From: Archangiaceae bacterium
GTDB lineage: Bacteria > Myxococcota > Myxococcia > Myxococcales > Myxococcaceae
Assembly: GCA_023248915.1 (NCBI GenBank)
Contig: JAHFDQ010000085.1
Location: 1 to 14,314, forward strand
Length of the DNA stretch: 14,314 nt
Reading direction: 5' to 3'
Part shown: positions 1 through 6,684 of the stretch, piece after piece
Position numbering within the stretch: the stretch's first letter is position 1
Layout of the letters: each line of letters begins with the position of its first letter
Position numbers and translations under genes: made by a program
The notes under the pieces: generated by a model
What the model was told of the DNA's origin: nothing
The model's database searches: none
What the model saw: the letters and a program-made list of their open reading frames with translations, nothing else

Positions 1-105
1 GGGCTGCCGGCCACCACGCGGGCTTCGCTGGCCGCCTACAACCTGCGTTCCGAGCTCGACGCGCTGGTCGCGGGCCTCACCAAGGTGCGAGAGGTGCTGG
101 GCTGA
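1..105 (+). CDS. sufS: Cysteine desulfurase SufS, C-terminal end (partial)
   Basis: The last 34 codons of a gene that begins before the window and ends at TGA 103-105. The visible residues include RASLAAYN followed by ELDALVAGLTKVREVLG. This resembles the C-terminus of class V aminotransferase-fold cysteine desulfurases of the SufS type (RAS-x-YNT..EIDAL...L). SufS removes sulfur from cysteine as a persulfide for iron-sulfur cluster assembly. The stop codon overlaps the start of sufU by one base (TGATG), which implies an operon and translational coupling. The assignment rests on this short tail plus the sufU and sufT genes downstream. The PLP-binding lysine and catalytic cysteine lie outside the window, so activity cannot be judged. 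Confidence 0.8.
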   Translation, partial: GLPATTRASLAAYNLRSELDALVAGLTKVREVLG

Positions 106-590
106 TGGCTGATCTTCGAGACCTGTACCAGGAAGTCATCGTCGACCACGCCAAGCGGCCGAGGAACTTCCGTCGCATCACGGCGGCCAACCGCCACGCC
201 GAAGGCCACAACCCGCTCTGCGGCGACCGGCTGGCCGTCGACCTGGTAGTCGAAGACGGCGTGGTGAAGGACGTAGGCTTCGTGGGCGCCGGCTGCGCGG
301 TGTCGACCGCCTCGGCGTCGCTGATGACGGACCTCTTGAAGGGGAAGTCGGTGGACGAGGCCGAACGGCTCTTCACCCGGTTTCACGATCTCGTCACCGG
401 CGTGATGGCCGCCGACGACGGCGCGGTGGCGTCGCTGGGCAAGCTGGCCGTCTTCGCGGGGGTGTGCGAGTACCCGGCGCGGGTGAAGTGCGCGAGCTTG
501 CCGTGGCACTCGGCCCGGGCCGCGCTGCACGGCGAGGCGGCGCCGGTGACGACCGAGGGCGAGGATAAGGACAAGTCCCATGCCAAGTGA
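105..590 (+). CDS. sufU: SufU-type iron-sulfur cluster assembly protein
   Basis: A 161-residue cytoplasmic protein of the NifU/IscU N-terminal family, SufU branch. Expected ligand residues are visible: Cys39 and Asp41 in NPLCGD, Cys64 in GAGCAVS, and Cys129 in RVKCASLPW. The NPLCGD, GAGCA and KCASLPW blocks and the long stretch between the second and third cysteines are typical of SufU rather than IscU. In characterised SufU proteins these residues bind zinc, and the protein accepts persulfide sulfur from SufS. An extra cysteine at 121 (GVCEYP) lies near the third ligand. The ATG overlaps the sufS stop, with GAGAGG at 89-94 as a plausible ribosome binding site. The last 20 or so residues are charged, probably disordered, and overlap the start of sufT by 11 bases. 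sufB, sufC and sufD are not in the window. Confidence 0.93.
   Translation: MADLRDLYQEVIVDHAKRPRNFRRITAANRHAEGHNPLCGDRLAVDLVVEDGVVKDVGFVGAGCAVSTASASLMTDLLKGKSVDEAERLFTRFHDLVTGVMAADDGAVASLGKLAVFAGVCEYPARVKCASLPWHSARAALHGEAAPVTTEGEDKDKSHAK
567..571 (+). promoter_or_regulatory. Ribosome binding site of sufT
   Basis: AAGGA lies 8 bases before the ATG at 580, inside the final codons of sufU. It supports the ATG at 580 as the sufT start and translation of sufT from the shared transcript. Confidence 0.6.
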
Positions 591-1113
591 AGAACGCGTC
601 ACCCTGAAGCGCGACGTCGAGGCGCTCGAGATTCCGACCGGGTACCCGCTGACGCTCGAGGGCGGCAAAGAGGTGCGCATCACCCAGTCCCTCGGGGGCT
701 CGTTCACGGTGCTGACCTGGTTCGGGGGCATGGCGCGGATTTCGGGCCGCGACGCCGACGCGCTGGGGAAGGAAGCCGGCGCGGCGGGGGAAACCGCCAA
801 GGGTCAGTCGCTGCACGAGCAGGTCTGGAATGAGCTGAAGCAGGTGTTCGATCCCGAGATCCCGGTCAACATCGTGGACCTGGGGCTGGTGTACGAGTGC
901 GCGATCGTCCCGGTCGAGAACGGTCGCACGAACGTCCGGGTGGTGATGACGCTGACGGCCCCCGGCTGCGGTATGGGCGACGTGCTGCGCGCCGACGTGC
1001 AGCGGAGGCTTTCCGACATTCCAGGCGTGGACGCCGAGGTCGAGCTGGTGCTCGACCCGCCGTGGGACCAGAGCCGGATGAGCGAGGGCGCCAAGCTGCA
1101 GCTCGGCTTCTGA
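580..1113 (+). CDS. sufT: Iron-sulfur assembly protein SufT (MIP18/DUF59 family)
   Basis: A 177-residue cytoplasmic protein. Residues about 10-65 form the N-terminal region found in SufT proteins (ITQSLGGSFTVLT...G). Residues about 78-176 are a MIP18/DUF59 domain, with DPEIPVNIVDLGLVYE at 91-106, TAPGCGMGDVL at 126-136 including conserved Cys130, and PPWD then RMSEGAKLQLGF at the end. SufT-family proteins act in maturation of iron-sulfur proteins, as a late or auxiliary factor beside the SUF machinery. The exact step is not settled by sequence. The start overlaps sufU by 11 bases and has a good ribosome binding site. The order sufS-sufU-sufT agrees with SUF operons in which sufT is the last gene. 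Confidence 0.92.
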   Translation: MPSEERVTLKRDVEALEIPTGYPLTLEGGKEVRITQSLGGSFTVLTWFGGMARISGRDADALGKEAGAAGETAKGQSLHEQVWNELKQVFDPEIPVNIVDLGLVYECAIVPVENGRTNVRVVMTLTAPGCGMGDVLRADVQRRLSDIPGVDAEVELVLDPPWDQSRMSEGAKLQLGF

Positions 1114-1171
1114 CGCACCTGAGAGAGCGATTTCCTGGTCGCCGGGCGCGCAAGCGTGGTTTCAATCGCCC

Positions 1172-2515
1172 ATGCTGCTTCCGCTGGCGCTGGTCCTGTC
1201 CGCGACTCCGGTGGTCGAGCTCGACGCCGGGCCGCTGAAGGCGACGGTCTCCGCGTCCGAGGCCGCGCAGGTGTTTCACATCGTCGACCAGCTCTCGGGC
1301 TGGAGCCCCTTCTCCCACGCGCAGTACCGCGCAGAGCTTTTCGCGGCCGACGCCGGAGGATTGTCGCCGGACGAGGAGGGGCTACTCGCGGCGCATGCCG
1401 CCCTCCGCCGGCGCGTCGGCTACGGCGCGCTCGAGGCCCTCTTCTACACGCCATCCACACTCGACAGCGCACTCGCCGCCGCGGCGAAGGACGGGCGGCT
1501 CACGCCGGACGAGGTTCAGGCCGAGGCGGCCGTGCTTCGGCACTTCCGGCCCCGGCTGAAGCCGTTCCTTGCGTCGGGGCGCCCCTGGGTCGATGCCTTC
1601 TCACGGGGGCTGGTGGCGGCGAGCCCCGAGCTGAAGGCCTTCGCCACCCGGGCCGCTCGCTTCCTCGAGGTGAAGGGCGCGGCCTTCCCCATCTTCCTCG
1701 TCCCCAGCCCCGGTCGAGTGGTGGGTGGGGGCGGCTTCAACGGCGGCGTGCTGACCGTCGAGGTGGTCGACGGGCAGGCCCCGCTCGACGTGGTGCTGCA
1801 CGAAGCCTGGCACGCGCTCGCCGACGGCCGGCACGAGCTGCTCGCTGCGGCGGCGGGCGGGGCCGAAGGTCTGGACTATGAGACGCTCTCCGAGGGGCTG
1901 GCATACGCGATCTCTCCGGGCATCTGGCGGTTCCACGGTGCGAAGGGCGACCGCCTCGCCGGAACAGTCCGCGGCCACCTCGAGGCGCAGCAGCACTTCC
2001 TAGACGTCCCGCTGGTGCGCTTCAACCGACTCGGCTTGGCGTTGCGGCCCAGCCTTCAGCGCGCGCTCGACGCCGACGGCCACCTGAGCGCCTACCTTCC
2101 CACCGCGGTGGTCGTCTACGAGGGGCTCTACGAAGTCGCACAGGCGCAAGAACGCACCCCTCGAGGCTACTTTTGCTTCGGCAAGGCCAAGCCGTTGGGC
2201 GCGGTCATCGCCGAGCGCGAGAACGACGTCTGGGTCCGCGAGCTCGATGCCAAGGGGCTCGCGTCGGTGGCGAAGAAGATTCGCCGGCAGGACGTGGTGG
2301 TGCTGCTGTTGACGCCCGCGTCGCTTGGCTCGATTCCGAAAGAGCTCGAGGCGCTGGCCGGGCCCGAGTGGCCGAAGACGGCCGTCCGGGTGGCCCATGA
2401 GCCCCGAGGCGAGGCGGCGTTGCAGGGGTCGCGCGGAAGAGTCCTGGTGTTCTGGGCGGCCGAGGAAGAGGGCGCCATCGCGCTGGCGGGCAAGTCGGCG
2501 GCGCTCTTCGACTGA
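1172..2515 (+). CDS. Exported HExxH putative zinc peptidase, unrecognised family
   Basis: A 447-residue protein of no family I can name. A short hydrophobic N-terminus (residues 1-13) without a basic start suggests a weak or atypical signal peptide. The frame upstream is closed by TGA at 1121 and offers no better ATG or GTG. HEAWHAL (His210, Glu211, His214) is a zinc-peptidase motif, and TLSEGLAYA at 238-246 supplies Glu241 as a likely third ligand, 26 residues after His214, as in gluzincins. A GGGGFNGGVLTVEV stretch lies just before the motif. Residues 60-130 are helical and contain two DEG/PDE motifs. The C-terminal part, from about 320, resembles an alpha/beta region without a recognisable motif. 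The gene starts 58 bases after sufT, so it may be a read-through part of the suf transcript, but no iron-sulfur role is visible. Peptidase activity is inferred from the motif only. Confidence 0.85.
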   Translation: MLLPLALVLSATPVVELDAGPLKATVSASEAAQVFHIVDQLSGWSPFSHAQYRAELFAADAGGLSPDEEGLLAAHAALRRRVGYGALEALFYTPSTLDSALAAAAKDGRLTPDEVQAEAAVLRHFRPRLKPFLASGRPWVDAFSRGLVAASPELKAFATRAARFLEVKGAAFPIFLVPSPGRVVGGGGFNGGVLTVEVVDGQAPLDVVLHEAWHALADGRHELLAAAAGGAEGLDYETLSEGLAYAISPGIWRFHGAKGDRLAGTVRGHLEAQQHFLDVPLVRFNRLGLALRPSLQRALDADGHLSAYLPTAVVVYEGLYEVAQAQERTPRGYFCFGKAKPLGAVIAERENDVWVRELDAKGLASVAKKIRRQDVVVLLLTPASLGSIPKELEALAGPEWPKTAVRVAHEPRGEAALQGSRGRVLVFWAAEEEGAIALAGKSAALFD

Positions 2516-2528
2516 TCCGTCGAAGCGC
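2501..2528. terminator. Hairpin at convergent gene junction
   Basis: An inverted repeat pairs TTCGAC (2507-2512) with GTCGAA (2519-2524). It is extended by GCGC (2501-2504) with GCGC (2525-2528) across a two-base bulge. The six-base loop holds the TGA stop of the plus-strand gene. The structure fills the 13-base gap between two convergent genes. There is no clear run of T on either side, so any terminator role, possibly bidirectional, is inferred from position and pairing. Confidence 0.4.
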
Positions 2529-4712
2529 TTAGAGGTAGTGCCCGACGATGATGAAGGCGCCGTAGCCGTTGCTGTCGAGAGAGTCGGGGGTCAACGTCAG
2601 GGCCTGGCCGGCCTGCAGCTCGACCTCCTGATTCTTGCCCTTGAGGATGTCGAAGACCTCGACCCGGCTGTGGCGCGACGGGGTGAGGACGACGTGATCC
2701 TTCACGCCCGCCTCGGTGGAAATCCAACCGTCCGGGGTCGACACGGTGTAGTTGCGGTTGACCCCGTGGTCGGCGCCGTCCGACCAGAAGGCGTCCGCCA
2801 CCCAGGGGTTGCCCGCCCAGGCGTTGTTCCAGTGGTTGCCCTCTCCGGCCCGCGCCGGCATCCAGGCGTCGACTCCGCGGACGGCGTCCATGATCGCGTC
2901 GATGCCCGGGACTTCCCACAGGTTCGCCGGCCGGTTGTGCGCGGGGTCGACTCGCCCGGCGACGCCGGTGGCGTTGTGCAGGACGAAGGCTCCCACCCCG
3001 TTGATCAGCCCGACGGCGCGCAGCATCGCCAGCCGCATCGCGTCGGTCTCTTCGGCGACGCTCGAGCGCGGCCCGATCGGCTCGTTGTGCGAGACGGGGA
3101 AGGGGAAGTCCTTCCAGTCCCACGGCTGCCGGCACTCTCGCCAGCCTCCGTCGCCATAGCCGCGGTCCATGTGGATGGTGCCCAGGTTTGCCGCGTCGGG
3201 CGGCATGAAGACGCTGACGAAGTCGGCGCGCCAGTCGGTCGAGTTGGGCACGTAGGCGTTCAGCCCTTCACCGGACGACAGCGCGACCAGGTTGGGGACG
3301 TTCTGGCGCAGGTAGCGGCCCGCCGCCTGCATCTGGGCGAGCGTGACCGGCCGCGCGTACGACTCGTTCGCAACCTCGAGGTTGAGGATCTTGTGCTGTC
3401 GGCCAGCATTGATGACCGGCACCACCTTCTGGGCGATGGCCATCGGATCGCCGACTCCTCCGACGAGCGTCAATTCGGTTCGGAGACCGCAGGTATCGTA
3501 CGCGTAGTCGATGAACTCGCCGAGCACCTGGGAGTAGTCGGCCCAGCTCGGGTCGATTTCCTCGCCGGCCCAGTTCACCTCTCCCAGGATGCGGACGTAG
3601 TCGTACTGGTGCAGGGTCAGGTACTGCAGGTTCTGCTTCAGGCGGTCGCGGTCGTTCTTCCAGCCGTACAGCGACCAGAACAGCGTCGCGCCCAGGGGGT
3701 AGAAAGGGCCGCCGTCGTCGACGAACGTCCGGCTCTCGGCGTGGACGACGCCCTTGCGGGTGACGACCGGGGAATAGATGACGTGGACGGTGAACTGCTC
3801 CCAGATTCCGGGCGCGGTGGCTTCGGCGTCGACGAGCGGCGGGTCTCGGTCCAGCCGCGCGGACAGGTAGTGAATTCCGTCGGGCGTCTTCAGGCTGACC
3901 ACCGCGCCGTCGCTCAGCGCCCCCTCGGCGTGGAACTGCTCCCACGACAGGGCCGAGGCGCGGTTGGCGTGCACGGCGTCTCCGCCCATTCCCTCGGCGC
4001 TCAGGTATCGCCCGTGGCTCGAGCGGATGCTGACCGCGCCGGCGGGCTGCCGCTGGACGTAGAAGGTTCCCCATTCCCCGGCCGCGTCGCGGTCGGCGTG
4101 GATGAGGCCGACGTCGTCTCCGCCGCACTCGGCGGTCACGTACTTGCCGTTGTAGGCCAAGAGGGTGACGACGTACTCGTTGTCAGCCGGGTCGACGCGC
4201 GGCCCCGCGGTCGCGCAGGGGACCGCGAACTTGAAGGGCATCGGCGTGTTGCCGAGCTGAACGTTCTCGCCGGCGGCGACGGCGTAGGCGCGCAGGCTGT
4301 GTTGCACGCCGTCCCGCAGGGTCGCGGCGAGCTGGAAGGCGAAGCCGTGGTCGCCCGGGACCTTGACGTTGGAGTTCACATCGGGCCGCGGCCGGTGGGC
4401 GTTCTGGGTGCCCAGCAGCGTGCCCGTCGAAGCGTCGCCGTCGAGGTAGAAGGCGACGTCCAACGGAGTCGTTCCCAACGAAGGCGACAGCGCCCACCCT
4501 GATGCCAGGGCACTGTCGTCGATGACGTCGAGGAACCCGACCAGGTCCGACCTGGGGCCGCCATCGGGCGCACCGGCGTCCGCTTCCGTTCCCGCGTCCG
4601 CCTCGGACCCGGGCGAAAGACTCGGCGCCGGGTTCGGCCCCGCGCACCCATAGAGGGCCAGCGCAAGGACTGCCGGCCAGGAAGACAGGGGTAGAGTGCG
4701 GTGTAGGGGCAT
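2529..4712 (-). CDS. Lipoprotein: beta-sandwich, fascin-like trefoil and GH-A-like glycosidase
   Basis: A 727-residue predicted lipoprotein. The N-terminal signal ends in ALYGC, with Cys23 as the lipidation site. An Asp/Ala/Gly-rich linker covers residues 35-53. Residues about 57-165 form a beta-sandwich-like domain (GFLDVI..., SGWA, FYLDG, DHGF). Residues about 178-310 contain three fascin-like repeats, NGKYVTAE, HGRYLSAE and GIHYLSAR, each ending in EW/WEQF, which together make one beta-trefoil likely to bind sugar. Residues about 335-630 look like a clan GH-A TIM barrel. FYPLGATLFW starts the first strand, and LEVANES (Glu450) matches the acid/base at the end of strand 4. Glu544 in SHNEP is a candidate nucleophile. 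A beta-rich domain closes the protein. The likely role is cleaving or binding a polysaccharide at the cell surface, with substrate unknown. It is the last gene of the minus-strand run and is convergent with the HExxH gene. Confidence 0.87.
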   Translation of the reverse strand: MPLHRTLPLSSWPAVLALALYGCAGPNPAPSLSPGSEADAGTEADAGAPDGGPRSDLVGFLDVIDDSALASGWALSPSLGTTPLDVAFYLDGDASTGTLLGTQNAHRPRPDVNSNVKVPGDHGFAFQLAATLRDGVQHSLRAYAVAAGENVQLGNTPMPFKFAVPCATAGPRVDPADNEYVVTLLAYNGKYVTAECGGDDVGLIHADRDAAGEWGTFYVQRQPAGAVSIRSSHGRYLSAEGMGGDAVHANRASALSWEQFHAEGALSDGAVVSLKTPDGIHYLSARLDRDPPLVDAEATAPGIWEQFTVHVIYSPVVTRKGVVHAESRTFVDDGGPFYPLGATLFWSLYGWKNDRDRLKQNLQYLTLHQYDYVRILGEVNWAGEEIDPSWADYSQVLGEFIDYAYDTCGLRTELTLVGGVGDPMAIAQKVVPVINAGRQHKILNLEVANESYARPVTLAQMQAAGRYLRQNVPNLVALSSGEGLNAYVPNSTDWRADFVSVFMPPDAANLGTIHMDRGYGDGGWRECRQPWDWKDFPFPVSHNEPIGPRSSVAEETDAMRLAMLRAVGLINGVGAFVLHNATGVAGRVDPAHNRPANLWEVPGIDAIMDAVRGVDAWMPARAGEGNHWNNAWAGNPWVADAFWSDGADHGVNRNYTVSTPDGWISTEAGVKDHVVLTPSRHSRVEVFDILKGKNQEVELQAGQALTLTPDSLDSNGYGAFIIVGHYL

Positions 4713-4768
4713 GTCCGGTTTTCGGCGTACCGAGCCCGTAGGTTGCGGTTTTCAAAGGGATAAGAGGA

Positions 4769-4791
4769 CGAGTCTCAGCGCCTGAGAACGT
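4769..4791 (-). terminator. Possible terminator in the 91-base intergenic gap
   Basis: On the minus strand, after the stop of the DUF2135-like gene, TCTCAG and CTGAGA pair around a three-base loop (4773-4787). An outer ACG/CGT pairing extends the stem past mismatches. A pyrimidine-rich stretch (CCTCTTATCCCTTT) follows. This could be an intrinsic terminator for the gene ending at 4804, although the T run is imperfect. The rest of the gap (4713-4768) has a TTGAAA box at 4750-4755 on the minus strand but no convincing -10 partner. Confidence 0.45.
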
Positions 4792-4803
4792 TCATGAGCC
4801 GCT

Positions 4804-5832
4804 TCACGGCACCACGAAGGTGAGCACCTGGACGCCGGCGCCGGCGCCCCCCGCGTTGGCATCGGACGCCTGGAAGCTGCCGCAGTACCCGACTGTGGTG
4901 CCGTTGGCGCGGGCCTGGACCTCGTACGGCACCGTGCCCGTGATCGAGCAGTTGGCCCAGTAGTCGACGCGCACCACGTAGGTGCCGCTGGGCGGCGTAC
5001 CGGCCGGGTAGATCACGTTCTCGATGTCCACGTCGTCGATCGAGCATCCGGCATTCGAGTCGAGGTCGAGGCTGCCCAAGGCGCCGCAGGCTGAGTTGCC
5101 GACCGGGTTGTTGGAGTCTCCGTAGTAGATTTCGCACGAGCCCCCGTCCGGCAGCGGTTCGTCCACGTGCAGGTCGAGGTCCACGGGTTGGTCCCACCGA
5201 AGGGTCACCTGGACCGGCCCGGTCCCGCCGTTCAGCACGCAGGTGCCGTTCTCGCACTTGAAGCCGGGGTTGCATTCGGTGGTGCACGGGGTGTGGCCGC
5301 CGTCGTGCTGGATGCAAGGCCCCGCGTCAGCGCCGCCGCCGCCGTCGGAGTCGCCGCCGCCGCCGTCGGTGGCACCGCCGTCGGAGTCGTCGCCACCGCC
5401 ACCGCCACCGTCGGTGTCGCCGCCGTCCTGGCCGCCGCTGCCGGAATCCGGTTCTTCGCAGGCCACCGTGGCGGGGTTGCAGACCCTGCCTCCGTCGCAG
5501 TCGACCGTCGTGCGGCAACCGACGCACCGGTGTCCGGGAGTGGCGAGGTCGCAGTAGGGGACGCCGCCCCCGCAGCCGTGGTCGGCGGTGCAGGCGGCGC
5601 AGGTCAGCGTGCCCGGGTCGCACACGGGGGTGGCGCCGCCGCAGGCCGTCGGGCACTGGCCGTTGCCGCCGCCGCCATCGGCCACGGGTAGCCGGCATAT
5701 TCCGTTTGACGGGTCGCACGTCATTCCCGGAGGGCAACCGGCTCGCGCGCAACGGTCGGCAGTCTTCGGGGCGCACCCCGCCACCGCGCAATGCACCGCA
5801 ACGACACCGACGATCGTGAGTAGCCGCGGCAT
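4804..5832 (-). CDS. Cysteine-rich lipoprotein with DUF2135/YfaP-like domain
   Basis: A 342-residue predicted lipoprotein. The signal peptide ends in AVAGC, giving Cys20 as the lipid-anchored residue. Residues 28-126 hold about 15 cysteines in short EGF-like or dickkopf-like runs (AGCPPGMTCD, VCDPGTLTCAACTADHGC, RVCNPATVAC). A nearly pure Gly/Asp linker spans residues 128-171, then a second small cysteine cluster at 173-198. Residues 206-315 resemble the DUF2135/YfaP fold: VTLRWDQPVDLDLHV, then SLDLDSNAGC, then IENVIYPAGTPPSGTYVVRVDYW. These aspartates look suited to metal binding, and the domain is found in surface-exposed bacterial proteins. It lies 36 bases after the six-cysteine protein gene, probably on the same transcript. 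The architecture is common in myxobacteria and no precise function can be assigned. Many disulfides imply folding outside the cytoplasm. Confidence 0.87.
   Translation of the reverse strand: MPRLLTIVGVVAVHCAVAGCAPKTADRCARAGCPPGMTCDPSNGICRLPVADGGGGNGQCPTACGGATPVCDPGTLTCAACTADHGCGGGVPYCDLATPGHRCVGCRTTVDCDGGRVCNPATVACEEPDSGSGGQDGGDTDGGGGGGDDSDGGATDGGGGDSDGGGGADAGPCIQHDGGHTPCTTECNPGFKCENGTCVLNGGTGPVQVTLRWDQPVDLDLHVDEPLPDGGSCEIYYGDSNNPVGNSACGALGSLDLDSNAGCSIDDVDIENVIYPAGTPPSGTYVVRVDYWANCSITGTVPYEVQARANGTTVGYCGSFQASDANAGGAGAGVQVLTFVVP
5320..5451 (-). repeat. Low-complexity Asp/Gly linker coding tract
   Basis: Imperfect GCC/GTC trinucleotide-rich sequence (read as GGC/GAC codons) encodes residues 128-171 of the lipoprotein, which are almost entirely Gly, Asp and a few Ser/Thr/Ala. 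It separates the N-terminal cysteine-rich region from the DUF2135-like domain. Such tracts are prone to length change by slippage. Similar linkers occur in two other exported proteins of this window. Confidence 0.75.
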
Positions 5833-5845
5833 CGGAGCACTCTAC

Positions 5846-5861
5846 CGGCTTGCGCGAGCCG
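5846..5861. other. Small inverted repeat between two minus-strand genes
   Basis: CGGCT and AGCCG pair around a six-base loop in the 36-base gap between the six-cysteine gene and the DUF2135-like gene. There is no T run. It might affect mRNA stability or the ratio of the two products, but pairing this short is common in GC-rich DNA. Confidence 0.2.
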
Positions 5862-5868
5862 ACGCCGC

Positions 5869-6651
5869 CTACCTGAACGAGCAGGAATACATGCGGCCCG
5901 GGTTACTGCCGCCGGTGCACTTCGGGGTCGCGACGTTCTTGTAGGTGCAGTTGCCGGCCCAGCAGACGGCGGTGAAGCCCGCAAACCCGGCGGTGCACCT
6001 GGCGGGGTCAGGGGTCGGGCCGGTGGTCCCGGCGACGTCGCTGCCGGGGCAGTCGCCGGTGCCGACGGGAGCCCAGGTGCCGGTGGCCGGCCTGTGAATG
6101 GGCGTGGCCACGGGTCCCGCCGCGCACGTGTACATCCGGCCTGGGCTCGCTCCGCCGGTGCAGGCGCTGGTCGCCAGGTTCTTGTAGGTGCAGGCACCGT
6201 CCCAGCAGACCGCGGTGAAGCCGGCGAAGGTGGCATTGCACTTCGCCGGATCGGGGGTGGGGCCCTTGGTCTCGGCGACGTCGCGGCCTGGGCAGTCGCC
6301 CGTTCCGACAGAGGTCCACGCTTCGGGGGCCGACGCGGAAGCGGGAGCCGCCGAGGCCCTTCCCGGCGCGCACGTGTACATCTGGCCCGGGTTCGCGCCG
6401 CCTTTGCAGGTACCGGCGGCGACGTCCTTGTAGGTGCAGTTTCCGGCCCAACAAACGGCGGTGAAGCCGGCGTAGGCCGCGGTGCACTTGGCTGCATCTG
6501 GCGTCGGGCCATTGGTTCCGGCGACGTCGCGGCCCGGGCAGTCACCGGTGCCGACGGGCGTCCACCCGCCACCCGCGTTCCAGTCGCTGGCTCGGGCAGG
6601 CCGGGGGCAGAGGCCGAGCAGCAGGAGGACGCAGGGCAGGGCGCGGTTCAT
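5869..6651 (-). CDS. Secreted protein of three six-cysteine modules
   Basis: A 260-residue secreted protein. A signal peptide of about 21 residues ends in ARA before SDW. The rest is three modules of exactly 65 residues (30-94, 112-176, 193-257), joined by linkers of 17 and 16 residues rich in Ala, Pro and Ser. Each module runs VGTGDCPG, GPTPD, C, AGFTAVCW, CTYK, CxGG, NPG/SPG, MY-[ST]-C. The six cysteines have identical spacing in all copies: C-x17-C-x10-C-x4-C-x9-C-x11-C. That predicts three disulfides per module. I have seen similar CPG...VCW...CTYK...CTGG modules in proteins of unknown function from related bacteria, but I know no name or activity for them. There are no membrane segments apart from the signal peptide. 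The gene lies 33 bases downstream of the DNA glycosylase gene and 36 bases before the DUF2135-like lipoprotein gene. Confidence 0.85.
   Translation of the reverse strand: MNRALPCVLLLLGLCPRPARASDWNAGGGWTPVGTGDCPGRDVAGTNGPTPDAAKCTAAYAGFTAVCWAGNCTYKDVAAGTCKGGANPGQMYTCAPGRASAAPASASAPEAWTSVGTGDCPGRDVAETKGPTPDPAKCNATFAGFTAVCWDGACTYKNLATSACTGGASPGRMYTCAAGPVATPIHRPATGTWAPVGTGDCPGSDVAGTTGPTPDPARCTAGFAGFTAVCWAGNCTYKNVATPKCTGGSNPGRMYSCSFR
5881..6564 (-). repeat. Three 195-base tandem coding repeats (six-Cys module)
   Basis: The copies are at 6370-6564, 6124-6318 and 5881-6075, each encoding 65 residues, with 51- and 48-base linkers between. The conserved blocks (GTGDCPG, AGFTAVCW, CTYK) are also close at the DNA level, which points to fairly recent internal duplication or homogenisation. 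Confidence 0.85.
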
Positions 6652-6684
6652 TCGCAGGCGTTTAGCACCCGGCGGCTCGCGTTG

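Noticed and set aside
36..800. A 254-codon minus-strand open frame
   Set aside because: It is antisense to sufU and sufT, which are well supported by family motifs.
2325..4502. A 725-codon plus-strand open frame
   Set aside because: It is antisense to the trefoil-glycosidase gene. Its product has no recognisable domain and the Val/Asp/Arg-rich composition of a GC-rich shadow frame.
4727..4755. A TTGAAA box on the minus strand before the trefoil-glycosidase gene
   Set aside because: No acceptable -10 hexamer occurs 16-18 bases downstream, so a sigma-70-type promoter could not be supported.
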